Positions 33,121 through 40,178 of a stretch of 40,178 nucleotides of DNA are shown piece by piece. Location of the stretch: contig JADFYU010000027.1 in NCBI GenBank assembly GCA_015232865.1, positions 1 through 40,178 on the forward strand, given 5' to 3'. The notes under the pieces are model-generated. The model saw only the letters and a program-made list of their open reading frames with translations. It was not told where the DNA came from and ran no database searches. The first letter of the stretch is position 1. Each line of letters starts with the position of its first letter. The stretch comes from Magnetococcales bacterium (GTDB taxonomy: Bacteria > Pseudomonadota > Magnetococcia > Magnetococcales > UBA8363). A program made the translations under genes and the position numbers.

Positions 33121-34011
33121 TCATCCCGCTCGCTTGTCCTTGTGCTTTCGGTAGAGCAAATGAATCAGACCATCGGCCAGACCAATTTGGGGCACGATTA
33201 TTTTTTTGATTCTGGCCCACTTCATCACCGAAATAAAGATCGCCCCAGCCGGGACAATCACATCGGCGCGGTCGGGGCGCATTCCCAGTTTGATCATCCG
33301 TTCTTCCATACTGAGAGCGGCCATGAGCGCGTGGTGTTTTTGGAATTTTTTCAAACAAAGGGGCGTTTCCTGAGCCTGGCCGGTCAGCTTGAAGATTTTA
33401 TTGACATTTCCACCCGAACCGATGGCTTTGAGCTTTTTTACACCTTGGCAGTTTTTGGTTACCCATCGTTCAACTTCTGCCCAGTTTCTCGGGCCGACCA
33501 GAGACTCTTTTAAACGGATGGTGCCCATTTTAAAGGATTTGCTCGCCTTTAAAGCTCCGTCTAAATAGAGAGAAAGTTCCGTACTACCGCCTCCGACATC
33601 GATGTAGAGATAATTGCCACTCAAAAACCGCGCGTCCAGGCGGTTCATGGCGATGTATTCCGCCTCTTTTGCTCCGCCAATAATCTGAAGATCAACACCG
33701 GTCTCTTCCAGAATGCGCTGAGCCAACATGTCTCCGTTATCCGCACAGCGCATGGCCGAGGTGGCGCAAGCCATATAATCTTCGACGTGACAAGCCTTCA
33801 TCAAATGGTCAAAGGCAGCCATGGCGCTGACCAGATCATCGGCAACCCGACTGGAGATCGCTCCCCGAACAAACGCATCCTCTCCCAAACGAACCGGAAC
33901 ACGGTACAAATCCGCCTTCCGCAACAGCGGTTTCCAGTCACCAATTTCATAAACATTCGAAATCAACAAGCGAACAGCGTTTGATCCGACATCAATAGCA
34001 GCTAATTTCAT
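33121..34011 (-). CDS. Ppx/GppA family phosphatase
   Basis: Protein of 296 residues with the ASKHA-fold phosphatase pattern: phosphate-1 loop AAIDVGSNAVRLLI at the very start, ATSAMRCADNGD, EAEYIAMN, and phosphate-2 loop YIDVGGGSTELSLY. It is the short single-module form (about 300 residues), lacking the C-terminal HD region of full-length exopolyphosphatase. The family removes phosphate from polyphosphate ends or from pppGpp; which is not decidable here. The ATG at 34011 is chosen over an upstream in-frame start at 34089 because it begins directly on the conserved strand and has an AAAGAGAG site. No polyphosphate kinase gene is nearby. It is convergent with umuC. Confidence 0.9.
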   Translation of the reverse strand: MKLAAIDVGSNAVRLLISNVYEIGDWKPLLRKADLYRVPVRLGEDAFVRGAISSRVADDLVSAMAAFDHLMKACHVEDYMACATSAMRCADNGDMLAQRILEETGVDLQIIGGAKEAEYIAMNRLDARFLSGNYLYIDVGGGSTELSLYLDGALKASKSFKMGTIRLKESLVGPRNWAEVERWVTKNCQGVKKLKAIGSGGNVNKIFKLTGQAQETPLCLKKFQKHHALMAALSMEERMIKLGMRPDRADVIVPAGAIFISVMKWARIKKIIVPQIGLADGLIHLLYRKHKDKRAG

Positions 34012-34442
34012 TTTGCTCTCTTTATCATTATAATGCTCAAAATGGTTTAGACCGGCGACACTCCTTTCCGGTTCAATAAAAAAATGCACGACAAACCCGA
34101 CCAGGAAGCAGCGAACCTGAACCTGATTCAGCCAATTTCAGAAAGAATATGCGCTTCATTTTTACACAAATATATTGATAAAAAATTCTATTCCACACCT
34201 AATTATTGCCTGACAAAATCCATTGATAAATAAACTTTGATTATTTGTAATATATTGATATTAAACAAATAAAATCTTCTTCCTGACAAGAAAAACAAGG
34301 ACGAAAAAAAATTCGGTTTGAGGGAAAAAAGTTGATGAATTTTTTTTTAAGAAGTGATAGTTTCTTGTGCACTCGCAACAAAGCGCGAGTTTGTTCCATA
34401 ATCCCAATCACAATCTACCTTCATATAGGAGCGAAAATCGCT
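34012..34442. other. AT-rich 431-nt divergent intergenic region
   Basis: I find no gene here. The right part is strongly AT-rich, with the segment ATATATTGATA occurring twice (about 34169 and 34250) and several TTGAT elements. A short palindrome CATTATAATG lies at 34026-34035 near the Ppx start. Near the plus-strand gene, ACTCGC (34371-34376) can pair with GCGAGT (34385-34390), while AACAAA (34377-34382) can pair with TTTGTT (34390-34395); the two stems exclude each other. It probably contains the promoters of both flanking genes, but no single -35/-10 pair stands out. Confidence 0.45.
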
Positions 34443-34808
34443 ATGGAGAGCACATATAGCATGACCTCTACTGAGCCTCACAGCCACGACAACAACGACA
34501 CCCATTTGTGGATGGCAGTCATGGATCGTGCGGTACGAGATCTGGTCGCCCTGGAGCGGTTCAAAAAAGAGAATCCAGAGATTCTGGAAGATCCTGTGTT
34601 CCGATATGATTACAGCACGCTGAAAAAATGGTTCTATTCAAAATCCATGGAACCCGGTGCCTTCAACTGGATCTGCTCGCTGGTCAACATTGACCCAAGT
34701 TGGGCGTTGGCTCAATTGGAAAAAAGATTGAATATTGGCCTGAAAACCCGTTCCAAAACCCAAAAATCCCTCGATTTCAGCAAAGACACAAAGGCCATCG
34801 CAGCTTGA
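34443..34808 (+). CDS. Small uncharacterised protein
   Basis: Protein of 121 residues that I do not recognise. The ATG at 34443 follows AGGAG by 11 nt; ATG at 34461 is a second choice, and a longer frame from 34332 runs through AT-rich leader without a site. The protein is soluble, with no signal peptide or membrane helix. An acidic/His/Asn-rich start (HSHDNNDTH) leads to HLWMAVMDRAVRDLVALERF, then FRYDYSTLKKWFYSKSMEPGAFNWICSLVNIDPSWALAQLEKRL, which reads as several amphipathic helices and could be a small DNA- or protein-binding fold. A strong hairpin follows it. Coding character (codon use, clear ribosome site) supports a real gene. Confidence 0.65.
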   Translation: MESTYSMTSTEPHSHDNNDTHLWMAVMDRAVRDLVALERFKKENPEILEDPVFRYDYSTLKKWFYSKSMEPGAFNWICSLVNIDPSWALAQLEKRLNIGLKTRSKTQKSLDFSKDTKAIAA

Positions 34809-34815
34809 TGGCAGG

Positions 34816-34849
34816 GCAAAAGGTGGTGAAAGCCACCTTTTGCATTTCT
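34816..34849 (+). terminator. Rho-independent terminator-like hairpin
   Basis: GCAAAAGGTGG (34816-34826) and CCACCTTTTGC (34833-34843) form a perfect 11-bp stem with a 6-nt loop, followed by ATTTCTT. It begins 7 nt after the stop of the small uncharacterised gene. The U-tract is short but the stem is strong, so termination or transcript protection is likely. Confidence 0.7.
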
Positions 34850-34979
34850 TCACCCAGGGTGCAACGGGCAAGCGGTTGTTCCGATTGTGGTCCGATGACA
34901 ATCCCGATTCGCCCAACCCTCCCGGAATGGAGGGAGGATTCGTCTCCGACCATGGAAGCTCAACGGTAGGGACGTAAAC

Positions 34980-35333
34980 ATGGCCGAGCCACACATTATC
35001 TACTGCGACGTCTGTAACCCGGAAAAACTTCACCAAGAAGATAGACGAAAAGGACAAGAGCCACGAACCACGGCTCAAATCATCCCCTTTTTACAGGCCG
35101 ACCGCCGAGCCCGGAATTCAAGCAGACGAAAAGTACAAGATCGTCGAATACTCGAAACCACACCACCAAAAGAGATCATTCACCCCCGATCCAAAGGCCG
35201 GCGCCCCTTTGATGGTCACACTTGGTTTGTCGGCACCGTCGATCGCGCCATGCAGGAACAGTGGCAGATTGAAGAGCAGGGAAAAAAATTCCGCTGTCCC
35301 CGTTGCCGATTTAAAACGGCATCTCTCTCCTAG
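34980..35333 (+). CDS. Small basic protein with two CxxC motifs (zinc-ribbon-like)
   Basis: Protein of 117 residues that I do not recognise. It starts at the ATG at 34980 after AGGGA about 8 nt upstream. Cys9-x2-Cys12 near the start and Cys106-x2-Cys109 (FRCPRCRFK) near the end could bind one zinc. The chain between is strongly basic, with several RR/KR runs. A central GHTWFVGTVDRAMQEQW recalls HLWMAVMDRAV of the gene upstream. It could be a nucleic-acid- or protein-binding zinc ribbon; that is inference. It sits 256 nt before the formate dehydrogenase operon on the same strand and after a terminator-like hairpin, so it has its own start of transcription or reads through. Confidence 0.65.
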   Translation: MAEPHIIYCDVCNPEKLHQEDRRKGQEPRTTAQIIPFLQADRRARNSSRRKVQDRRILETTPPKEIIHPRSKGRRPFDGHTWFVGTVDRAMQEQWQIEEQGKKFRCPRCRFKTASLS

Positions 35334-35589
35334 ACAGACAACCCCCTGCGCTACCAAGGCATGAACCCGGACATCATCGGTCTTGCCGGTGCCATAAACC
35401 GGTATTGTATCGACAATTCAAATAATTTTCGGCCCCGTCAACCCCGATATGCCCTGCTTTTGGCATCGGCCAGCCTTTTTTCGCTTACGTGGCAACAAAA
35501 CTGGATCGGGTTCCACCATTTTTGTTCCTATTTAAGCCTCAAGAGATTAAAATTTCTTACGCCCATTCACCTTAACGACTCAGGCTCCC
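35334..35589. other. Leader region of the formate dehydrogenase operon
   Basis: This 256-nt region has no convincing gene. It holds CCGGT-gccataa-ACCGG (about 35386-35402) and a near-palindrome ATTGT-ATCG-ACAAT (35404-35417), both of which could be operator sites. A weak GC-rich stretch followed by six T (about 35465-35479) may end transcription of the upstream small gene. The first fdh gene has only a weak ribosome site (CAGG). Confidence 0.35.
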
Positions 35590-37320
35590 ATGTCGCAAAA
35601 CATACGCTCGGTCCAAAACAAACGGCTGTTGGCTGACCAGACCATTTTGACCCTGCTCTCTCAAGCGAGGCAGGTCGGGCCGATTACAGCAGAGACAATC
35701 GACCGGATTGCCGACCAACATCGACTGCCGGCCGCCTGGGTTCGGGCAACCGCCGAGAGCTATGACACACTCAATCCCAACAAGAATCAGCCGGCACTCC
35801 GCCTCTGTCGAGGCGAGGCCTGCCGCAGTGCCGGAGTCGATCAGCTCAGGAAAAAACTGATCCAACAGACCGGCCAGCCAATCGGGCATGTGACCTGTCT
35901 CGGACTCTGCGCCCATGGCCCGGCCGCCCAGATCGATGAACAGCCGATCTCCCTGGCATCCACAACCGCTGAGCAAGCGTTGATTGAACACCTGAATGAA
36001 GAAACACCGCTCTCATTAGCAACTCCGACCACTCCGTTTTATTGGCAACCGCCTCCGGTCGTACAGTTCTTGCTTCCGAATTTTTTGCAATCCGAACGAA
36101 ACCCCAAGGCGGAAAAACAAGCGCCCCCTCATCAACCCACCTATAAAATCCTACAAGAACTGGTCGGTCGGACCGCCCCTCAAACCATCCGCAGGCAGAT
36201 CCAACTCAGTCAACTGCGTGGTCGAGGAGGTGCCGGATTTCCCACCGGGGAAAAATTGGAAATGGTCGCAACAACGCCGGTCAAGGACGGATCTAACCGA
36301 CGGTTTGTGGTCATCAACGCCGACGAAGGGGACGCTGGGAGCTTTATCGACAAAATGCTGATGGAGTCCGCCCCGCATCTGGTTTTGGAAGGGGCGCTTC
36401 TGGCGGCTTATGCGGTGCAGGCGACCGGGCTTTATTTTTACATCCGCCAGGAATATCCCCTGGCCTGGAATTGCATGCACCAAGCGGTGGCGGTGGCCCA
36501 AAGCCGTGGACTGTTGACCGACCCCGAAAACCAAGGACTGATGAACTGTCCGGTCACTTTTGTCCGAGGAGAAGGGGCCTACATTTGTGGCGAGGAGACC
36601 AGTCTGTTGCGATCCATCGAAGGGTTGCCGGTCCAGGTCAGCATTCGTCCGCCCTACCCGGCCCAAGAGGGATTGTTCGGCTGTCCGACTGCGGTGCAAA
36701 ATGTCGAAACCATCTGTAATCTTCCCATCATTCTCAACTGCGGGGCCGCCGCCTACTCCGCTGTCGGAACAAACTTTTCCCGAGGCACCAAACTGGTCAG
36801 CATCAACAATGCGGTACGACATCCCGGCCTCTATGAAGTCCCGTTCGGCACCCCGATTCGAACCATCATCCAACAGTGGGCCGGTGGCCCTTTGCCAGGA
36901 CGACGGATTCAGGCGGTACAGATTGGCGGACCCTTGGGGTTTTTTTTATCTCCAGAACAATTGGACACCCCTTTTAGTTTTGAACATCTCTCCCAAATTG
37001 GCGGAACGTTGGGTCATGGCAGCCTGGTGGTGTTCGATGATCAGATCGATCTGTTGCAAATGGCACACGGCCTGATGGCTTTTGGCGCTCGGGAGAGCTG
37101 TGGCAAATGTTTTCCCTGTCGGCTTGGCTCGGTACGGGCCGAAGAGTTGCTCAGACAACTCTGTCAGAACGGAGTCAGCCAAGAGCGGCTCACCGTACTC
37201 GACTCCCTTTGCGAAACCCTGGCGACCGCCTCCCTCTGTGGATTGGGCCGCATGTTACCGATCCCCATCGAATCGCTTCGGCGTTCTTTTCCCCATCTCT
37301 GGACGGTAGAGAGCGATTAA
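35590..37320 (+). CDS. NAD-linked formate dehydrogenase diaphorase subunit (FdsG-FdsB fusion)
   Basis: Protein of 576 residues joining two usual subunits. Residues 1 to about 145 are the NuoE/FdsG-type thioredoxin-like [2Fe-2S] domain: a helical start, then C73-x4-C78 and C103-x3-C107 (TCLGLCAHGP). From about residue 185 it is the NuoF/FdsB-type domain: NADH/FMN motif GRGGAGFPTGEKLEM, FMN site NADEGDAGSF, and a [4Fe-4S] motif ESCGKCFPCRLG with a further Cys near the end (LCGLG). It passes electrons from the catalytic subunit to NAD+ in the cytoplasm. The ATG at 35590 has only a weak site. The next gene begins 3 nt after its stop. Confidence 0.9.
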   Translation: MSQNIRSVQNKRLLADQTILTLLSQARQVGPITAETIDRIADQHRLPAAWVRATAESYDTLNPNKNQPALRLCRGEACRSAGVDQLRKKLIQQTGQPIGHVTCLGLCAHGPAAQIDEQPISLASTTAEQALIEHLNEETPLSLATPTTPFYWQPPPVVQFLLPNFLQSERNPKAEKQAPPHQPTYKILQELVGRTAPQTIRRQIQLSQLRGRGGAGFPTGEKLEMVATTPVKDGSNRRFVVINADEGDAGSFIDKMLMESAPHLVLEGALLAAYAVQATGLYFYIRQEYPLAWNCMHQAVAVAQSRGLLTDPENQGLMNCPVTFVRGEGAYICGEETSLLRSIEGLPVQVSIRPPYPAQEGLFGCPTAVQNVETICNLPIILNCGAAAYSAVGTNFSRGTKLVSINNAVRHPGLYEVPFGTPIRTIIQQWAGGPLPGRRIQAVQIGGPLGFFLSPEQLDTPFSFEHLSQIGGTLGHGSLVVFDDQIDLLQMAHGLMAFGARESCGKCFPCRLGSVRAEELLRQLCQNGVSQERLTVLDSLCETLATASLCGLGRMLPIPIESLRRSFPHLWTVESD

Positions 37321-37323
37321 AAC

Positions 37324-40035
37324 ATGCGACGAACCTGCACCATCAACAACCGCCCCTTTACGACCGAAAATCCGCTGACCACCATTTTTGAGGCGGCCCG
37401 ATCTTTGGGAGAACGGTTGCCCAGCCTCTGCCACGCGCCCAATCTACGTCCCCACGGCGGATGTCGGCTCTGCCTGGTCGAAATGGAAGGGAGAGAGCCG
37501 GTCGCCGCTTGCCATACGCCGGTTCAAGAGGGAGCCGTCTATCGCACCGACACCTCACGACTGCACCGGGTACGGCGTAATATCCTGGAGTTGATCATCT
37601 CCGATCATCCGCTAGAGTGTCTCACCTGTCAGGCCAACGGTCGCTGCGATCTGCAAGCATTGGCGGCAGAATATGGCGTGCGCCAAACACCGTTTCTCAA
37701 TCCGGCCATCCACAACAGAGAACCGGACCATAGCCACCCTTTCATTAAAATGGAGATGGATAAATGTATCGCCTGCGCACGCTGTGTTCGCAGTTGTGAC
37801 GAGATTCAAGGCTCACACGTTCTAGCCATGGCCGGTCGGGGGTTCTCTCACCGGGTGGTGGCGGGCAACGAACAATCCTTGGAGGCCGCCCACTGTCGAA
37901 GTTGCGGCCTGTGTGTCAGCCAATGCCCGGTCGGGGCTCTGTCGGAACCGGGTCAACAGGCCCAGGGTCGCCCCAATCGGCAGGTGGCCACCACCTGTAC
38001 CTATTGTGCGGTTGGCTGTGGATTTTTGGTCCAGACCCTCAACGGCCAGGTGGTTGGCATGATCCCGGACCCCAACGGCAGCACCAATCACGGTCATAGC
38101 TGTGTAAAAGGTCGATTCAGCTATGGCTTTGCCACCCATCCCCAACGGCTGACCCAACCGCTGATCCGGGACGAAAACGGTCAACACCGTCCAGCCACCT
38201 GGTCTGAAGCCTTGACGCTGATCGGACAACGCCTGACGGCCATTCGTGACCACAGCAGCCCCCACGCCTTTGCTGCCATCAGCTCCAGCCGATGCACCAA
38301 CGAAGAGAACTACCTGATGCAGAAATTCACCCGGATGGTCATGCAGACCAACTCGGTCGATAACTGCGCCCGAGTCTGCCACTCCCCCTCCGCCTTCGCC
38401 CTGTCAGCCGCTTTGGGCACTGGCGCCGGAACCAACAGCTTTGAAGATGTCCACCACTCCGACCTGCTGATGATCGTCGGAGCCAATCCGACCGAGGCCC
38501 ACCCGGTGTTCGGCGCCCGCATCAAACAGGCGGTGCTGGCCGGAACCAGACTCATCGTCCTGGACCCCCGCAATACCGAACTGGCCCAACTGGCCGATAT
38601 CCACATTGCGCTGAAACCGGGCAGCAACATGGCAGTCATCAACGCCATGCAGCAGGTTTTGATTTGTGAAAACCGTCTCAACCACCCCTTTATCGATGCC
38701 CATACGGAAAATTTTGAGACGGTCAAGCAGGCCGTTCAAACCACCACCCCGGAGTGGGCCGAACTGCTCTGCGGGGTCAAGGCTGACTTGATCCGCCAGG
38801 CAGCGCGCCTGTACGCCGAGGCCAATCAGGCGCAAATTCTCTGGGGACTGGGCATTACCGAAGCCTGTCATGGCACTCTGGCGGCCCACGGCCTCATCAA
38901 CCTGGCCCTGATGACCGGAAACCTGGGCCGTCCCGGAACCGGAGCCAGCCCGATCAGAGGACAAAACAATGTTCAGGGTGCCTGTGACGTTGGCGCTCTG
39001 CCCACTGTATTCAGCGATTATCGATCCATCCATGATGAGACGGCCCGCCAGGAACATCAAGCGGTATGGCAGAGTGAATTGCCGACAGAGATGGGCCTTA
39101 AAATACCGGAAATGTTTGAAAGTGCCTATAACGGCAGCCTAAAAGCGCTCTGGGTGATGGCTCAGGATCTGGTTCAATCCGATCCCGACACCCGACATGT
39201 GATCGGTGCCTTGGAAAATCTGGACTTCCTGATCGTTCAGGACATCTTCCTCTCCGAGACCGCCCGTTATGCCGACGTGGTCCTGCCGGGGGCCAGTTTT
39301 TTGGAAAAAGAGGGCACCTTCGTCAACAGTGACCGCCGGGTACAACGGGTTAGAAAAGCCATCGAGGGACCGGGGGAGAGTCTCAGCGACGGGGATATCA
39401 TCAACCGGGTCGCCCGGACCATGGGCTTTGATCTAAAAGCCGACAACGGGCCGGAAACCCAGATTCAGCCGGAAAAGGTGATGAAGGAGTTGGCCTCCCT
39501 CTCCCCCAACTGGCGCGGCATCAACTATGATCGCCTCCAGCAGAGAGGATTCCTGCAATGGCCCTGCCCGTCCGAAGACCATCCCGGAACAGCCATCGTT
39601 CACCAAGGAGGAAATTTTATTCGGGGTCGGGGCCGATTCACTCCAACCCCCTGGCAGCCGCCCTCGGAATCCGTCAGCCCGGAATATCCGTTCATGCTCA
39701 CCACCGGTCGAACCCTGTTTCACTACAACGTCGGCACAATGACCCGCCGTTCGGCCATCACCCAACTCGAACCGGCCAGACAAGAGACCGTCCGCATCCA
39801 TCCCGACGATGCCGACCGGTTGAATTTGACCGACAATCAAACGGTCCGAGTCCGTTCCGCTCACGGGGCTGTAACCGTCAACTGCCAAATCACCAGGCAG
39901 ACCAACCCCGGACTGGTTTTCATGACCTTCCACTTCCCCGAAACCAGGACCAATCTGCTCATTGGTCGAGAGGCCGACAGCTACACCCTCTGCCCGGAAT
40001 ACAAGGTCTCGGCGGTTGCCATCGAACCGGCCTAG
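37324..40035 (+). CDS. Formate dehydrogenase catalytic subunit (FdsA/FdhA type, Mo-bisMGD)
   Basis: Protein of 903 residues that oxidises formate to CO2. The N-terminal NuoG-like part has a [2Fe-2S] site (C36, C47, C50, C63), a His-ligated [4Fe-4S] site (H95, C99, C102, C108), then two ferredoxin clusters (CIACARCVRSC, CRSCGLCVSQC). The molybdopterin part begins with its own [4Fe-4S] motif (TTCTYCAVGCGF ... SCVKG). The metal ligand is Cys352 in CARVCHSPS, where selenoenzymes have Sec, so no SECIS element is needed. The dinucleotide-binding C-terminal domain is complete (HPDDADRLNLTDNQTVRVRS). Starts 3 nt after the diaphorase gene; the pair forms a cytoplasmic, NAD+-reducing enzyme. No FdsC/FdsD-like maturation gene is in view; one may lie downstream. 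Confidence 0.93.
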   Translation: MRRTCTINNRPFTTENPLTTIFEAARSLGERLPSLCHAPNLRPHGGCRLCLVEMEGREPVAACHTPVQEGAVYRTDTSRLHRVRRNILELIISDHPLECLTCQANGRCDLQALAAEYGVRQTPFLNPAIHNREPDHSHPFIKMEMDKCIACARCVRSCDEIQGSHVLAMAGRGFSHRVVAGNEQSLEAAHCRSCGLCVSQCPVGALSEPGQQAQGRPNRQVATTCTYCAVGCGFLVQTLNGQVVGMIPDPNGSTNHGHSCVKGRFSYGFATHPQRLTQPLIRDENGQHRPATWSEALTLIGQRLTAIRDHSSPHAFAAISSSRCTNEENYLMQKFTRMVMQTNSVDNCARVCHSPSAFALSAALGTGAGTNSFEDVHHSDLLMIVGANPTEAHPVFGARIKQAVLAGTRLIVLDPRNTELAQLADIHIALKPGSNMAVINAMQQVLICENRLNHPFIDAHTENFETVKQAVQTTTPEWAELLCGVKADLIRQAARLYAEANQAQILWGLGITEACHGTLAAHGLINLALMTGNLGRPGTGASPIRGQNNVQGACDVGALPTVFSDYRSIHDETARQEHQAVWQSELPTEMGLKIPEMFESAYNGSLKALWVMAQDLVQSDPDTRHVIGALENLDFLIVQDIFLSETARYADVVLPGASFLEKEGTFVNSDRRVQRVRKAIEGPGESLSDGDIINRVARTMGFDLKADNGPETQIQPEKVMKELASLSPNWRGINYDRLQQRGFLQWPCPSEDHPGTAIVHQGGNFIRGRGRFTPTPWQPPSESVSPEYPFMLTTGRTLFHYNVGTMTRRSAITQLEPARQETVRIHPDDADRLNLTDNQTVRVRSAHGAVTVNCQITRQTNPGLVFMTFHFPETRTNLLIGREADSYTLCPEYKVSAVAIEPA

Positions 40036-40178
40036 TGCTCTTGCTCTCGTTAATTGACAAGTTAAAATCTGCACGACCATAACCCAAGTTTAACACGCTA
40101 CCTTATAATTCGTATAAAACAAACAACTTACAATGCTAATATTTTTGGAGTGGCACTACAAATGTGCAATTCTTTGTC
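40036..40178. other. Right edge: AT-rich region with possible start of another gene
   Basis: This is downstream of the formate dehydrogenase operon, and no T-tailed hairpin is visible. A perfect TTGACA (40054-40059) and a perfect TATAAT (40104-40109) occur but are too far apart (44 nt) to pair. GGAG (40147-40150) precedes an ATG at 40162 by 11 nt, which could open a gene cut off by the window end; only six codons are visible. Confidence 0.3.

Noticed and set aside
34021..34035. TATAAT on the minus strand just upstream of the Ppx/GppA gene as a promoter
   Set aside because: It would leave a leader of only about 9 nt and has no -35 hexamer at 16-18 nt.
34917..34934. Hairpin CCCTCC/GGAGGG before the CxxC gene
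   Set aside because: Six base pairs, not followed by a T-run and not sequestering the AGGGA ribosome site at about 34968; function not supportable.
35459..35475. Sigma-54-like element (TTGGCAT...GC) before formate dehydrogenase
   Set aside because: The GG and GC pairs are separated by 9 nt, not the required 10, and the -12 element lacks TTGC.
35361..35636. Possible 91-codon gene upstream of the formate dehydrogenase operon
   Set aside because: It has no good ribosome site, overlaps the true start of the diaphorase gene by 47 nt in another frame and shows no recognisable domain.

Overview
The window looks like a chromosomal segment of a Gram-negative bacterium, probably a Pseudomonadota. It encodes a TamA/TamB-type outer-membrane system, a bifunctional class A penicillin-binding protein, an SOS mutagenesis pair and an NAD-linked molybdenum formate dehydrogenase. 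A deep-branching (Magnetococcia-like) lineage would fit the gene mix, but that is only a hunch. I see no rRNA, tRNA, CRISPR array, insertion sequence or phage module.

Layout. (1) 132-9631, minus strand: a tight five-gene operon for a predicted peptide-forming or peptide-modifying system. Transcription order is a fused circularly permuted ATP-grasp/alpha-E protein, a transglutaminase-like protein, a transglutaminase-DUF2126 protein, a stand-alone ATP-grasp and a stand-alone alpha-E. (2) 9846-14312, minus: a DUF21/CNNM-type membrane protein, a CPA2/KefB-like antiporter with an NAD-binding domain, and an MFS transporter with a good sigma-70 promoter. (3) 14461-15594, plus: a PsiE-family protein and a decayed paralogue of the MFS transporter. 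(4) 15621-24025, plus: a four-gene run DedA - diguanylate cyclase - TamA-like - TamB-like with 1-9 nt gaps. (5) 24048-29177, minus: cytidylate-kinase-like protein, penicillin-binding protein 1A, and an HDOD-GAF-GGDEF protein. (6) 29473-33039, plus: a rhodanese lipoprotein, a class I glutamine amidotransferase, and a two-gene SOS operon of a UmuD-type protease carrying a LexA-like DNA-binding domain and UmuC. (7) 33121-34011, minus: a Ppx/GppA phosphatase. (8) 34443-40035, plus: two small unrecognised proteins, one with paired CxxC motifs, then a two-gene formate dehydrogenase (FdsG-FdsB fusion plus FdsA-type catalytic subunit).

How the parts may work together. The DedA-DGC-TamA-TamB run suggests co-expression of envelope lipid or outer-membrane assembly functions with c-di-GMP synthesis. 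The umuD-like gene overlaps umuC by four bases and has a perfect 14-bp SOS-box-like palindrome upstream, suggesting self-repression relieved by self-cleavage. The most unusual loci are the ATP-grasp/alpha-E/transglutaminase operon (known as a predicted system but not functionally resolved), the DNA-binding UmuD hybrid, and the small zinc-ribbon-like gene pair ahead of formate dehydrogenase.
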